Both the position numbers and the translations under genes were made by a program. The notes beneath the pieces were generated by a model. It had not been told where the DNA came from and searched no databases. It was given only the letters and a program-made list of their open reading frames with translations. This document shows positions 29,341-30,137 of a stretch of 30,137 nucleotides of DNA, piece by piece. Numbering within the stretch: position 1 is the first letter of the stretch; every line of letters starts with the position of its first letter. The stretch comes from an uncultured Eubacteriales bacterium (lineage in GTDB: Bacteria > Bacillota > Clostridia > Oscillospirales > CAG-272), in assembly GCA_934462825.1 (NCBI GenBank), contig CAKSIP010000019.1, positions 1-30,137 on the forward strand. The letters run 5' to 3'.

Positions 29341-30102
29341 TTACGCTTTTCCTTCTTCCCGGTTCAGGAAAAAGCGAAAAGCCAACGGAAGCCAACGGTT
29401 CCAATCCTCCCAGCAGTGCTCTCCCGGTTCTTCAAAATAGGAATATTCCAGGCCTAACGGCTGGATAAAGTCACGAAACCGGATATTGTCCTGATACAAA
29501 AAGTCCTCTGTGCCGCAGATCTGGAAAATCCGAGGGCGAACCGGTGCCTGTTTCAGCTTTTCCGCCAAAGCAAACAAATCGTCCTCCGATCCTTCCACCG
29601 ATGTTTCTACGTCCTCACCCCAGATATTCACCGCGTCCTGCGCCCACTGACGGCTGCGGATTCTCGCCACAATATCCGTCACGGAAGAAAGGCCGACCAC
29701 CGCCGCATAGCGCTCCGGGTTACGGAAGGCAATTTTCAATGCTCCATATCCACCCATGGAATTTCCGCAGATAAAGGTTTTGGCCGGATCGTTGGAAAGC
29801 GGCTTGAAGGTTGCCGCAACATATTCGGGTAGCTCGCGGCTGACATAATCATAATATCGCGGGCCGTATTTCATATTGGTATAGAAGCTCCGCGCCCCAT
29901 CCGGCATAATCACCGCCACGCCGGCCTTATCGGCCATTCGTTCAATGCAGGTACGACGCTCCCATATGGTATTATCGTCCGAAAGGCCGTGCAAAAGATA
30001 CAAAACCGGCACATCCGTGCGGCGCACTTCGGGAATCACCACATTGACTTTGGTTGCCATATGAAGAACCGAAGAATAGTAGGAACAATTAAAAAACGCC
30101 AT
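29341..30102 (-). CDS. Esterase of the tributyrin esterase / esterase D family
   Basis: This 253-residue alpha/beta hydrolase has the oxyanion segment LYLLHGLSDD (35-43), the nucleophile elbow GNSMGGYG with Ser115, Asp200 in CGTEDFLY and His229 in GEHCWEDW. The family hydrolyses short-chain esters such as tributyrin or S-formylglutathione; the true substrate is unknown. It has no signal peptide, so it acts in the cytoplasm. AAAGGA stands seven bases before the ATG. It ends about 55 bases before the DUF1846 promoter. An upstream promoter lies outside the visible window or in the last 35 bases. Confidence 0.87.
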   Translation of the reverse strand: MAFFNCSYYSSVLHMATKVNVVIPEVRRTDVPVLYLLHGLSDDNTIWERRTCIERMADKAGVAVIMPDGARSFYTNMKYGPRYYDYVSRELPEYVAATFKPLSNDPAKTFICGNSMGGYGALKIAFRNPERYAAVVGLSSVTDIVARIRSRQWAQDAVNIWGEDVETSVEGSEDDLFALAEKLKQAPVRPRIFQICGTEDFLYQDNIRFRDFIQPLGLEYSYFEEPGEHCWEDWNRWLPLAFRFFLNREEGKA

Positions 30103-30137
30103 GTCGAAATCCTTTCGTTTCGTGTATCGTCTTACGC

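Overview
The window reads as chromosomal DNA of a low-to-mid G+C Gram-positive anaerobe, most likely an uncultured member of the Clostridia (Oscillospiraceae-like); the family-level guess is inference. Support: many near-consensus sigma-A promoters (TTGACA/TTGNNN, 17-bp spacer, TATAAT-like), strong AGGAGG-type ribosome binding sites, lipoprotein signal peptides, a sortase-like C-terminal signal, BspA-type leucine-rich-repeat surface proteins, the PyrK/PyrD type 1B dihydroorotate dehydrogenase and a FeoA-FeoB-Cys-rich peptide operon.

Layout. 1-92: a consensus promoter firing leftwards off the window. 160-2178: minus-strand lipid operon (MGDG-synthase-type glycosyltransferase, then PlsY acyltransferase) ending in a large nested hairpin. 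2266-3210: secreted SGNH hydrolase, minus strand. 3472-8361: plus strand, an ABC exporter, a 49-codon small gene, a secreted protein ending in leucine-rich repeats, and a lipoprotein with 15 repeats of 23 residues. 8591-17071: minus-strand pyrimidine operon in the order pyrC-carB-pyrK-pyrD-pyrF-pyrE-pyrB, led by a consensus promoter and a terminator/antiterminator-like leader. 17411-20131: plus strand, a DUF11 protein, a GNAT acetyltransferase and a Thr/Pro-rich membrane protein, separated by several strong hairpins. 20229-21041: a short-chain dehydrogenase, minus strand. 21301-23766: feoA-feoB and a Cys-rich partner with a Fur-like box. 23876-23962: tRNA-Leu(CAA), minus strand. 24208-26577: a NitT/TauT-type ABC uptake operon. 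26721-29133: minus strand, a DUF1846 protein followed by a sugar-isomerase-like TIM barrel, with a leader hairpin between promoter and start codon. 29341-30102: a tributyrin-esterase-like hydrolase, minus strand.

How the genes work together. The pyr operon covers every step of UMP synthesis except the CarA glutaminase, which is absent here. Its PyrB carries a C-terminal PyrI-like zinc knuckle but no allosteric nucleotide-binding domain. The Feo genes form a complete ferrous-iron importer. The lipid genes supply lysophosphatidate and glycosyl-diacylglycerol. Most of the remainder is ordinary housekeeping. The points that deserve attention are the PyrB fusion, the pyr leader, the DUF1846 leader, the small gene at 5319, the DNA-level repeat array and a recurrent family of TGTTAAAAA-type hairpins between genes. 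I did not find a clear defence system, prophage, CRISPR array, integron or intact transposon.
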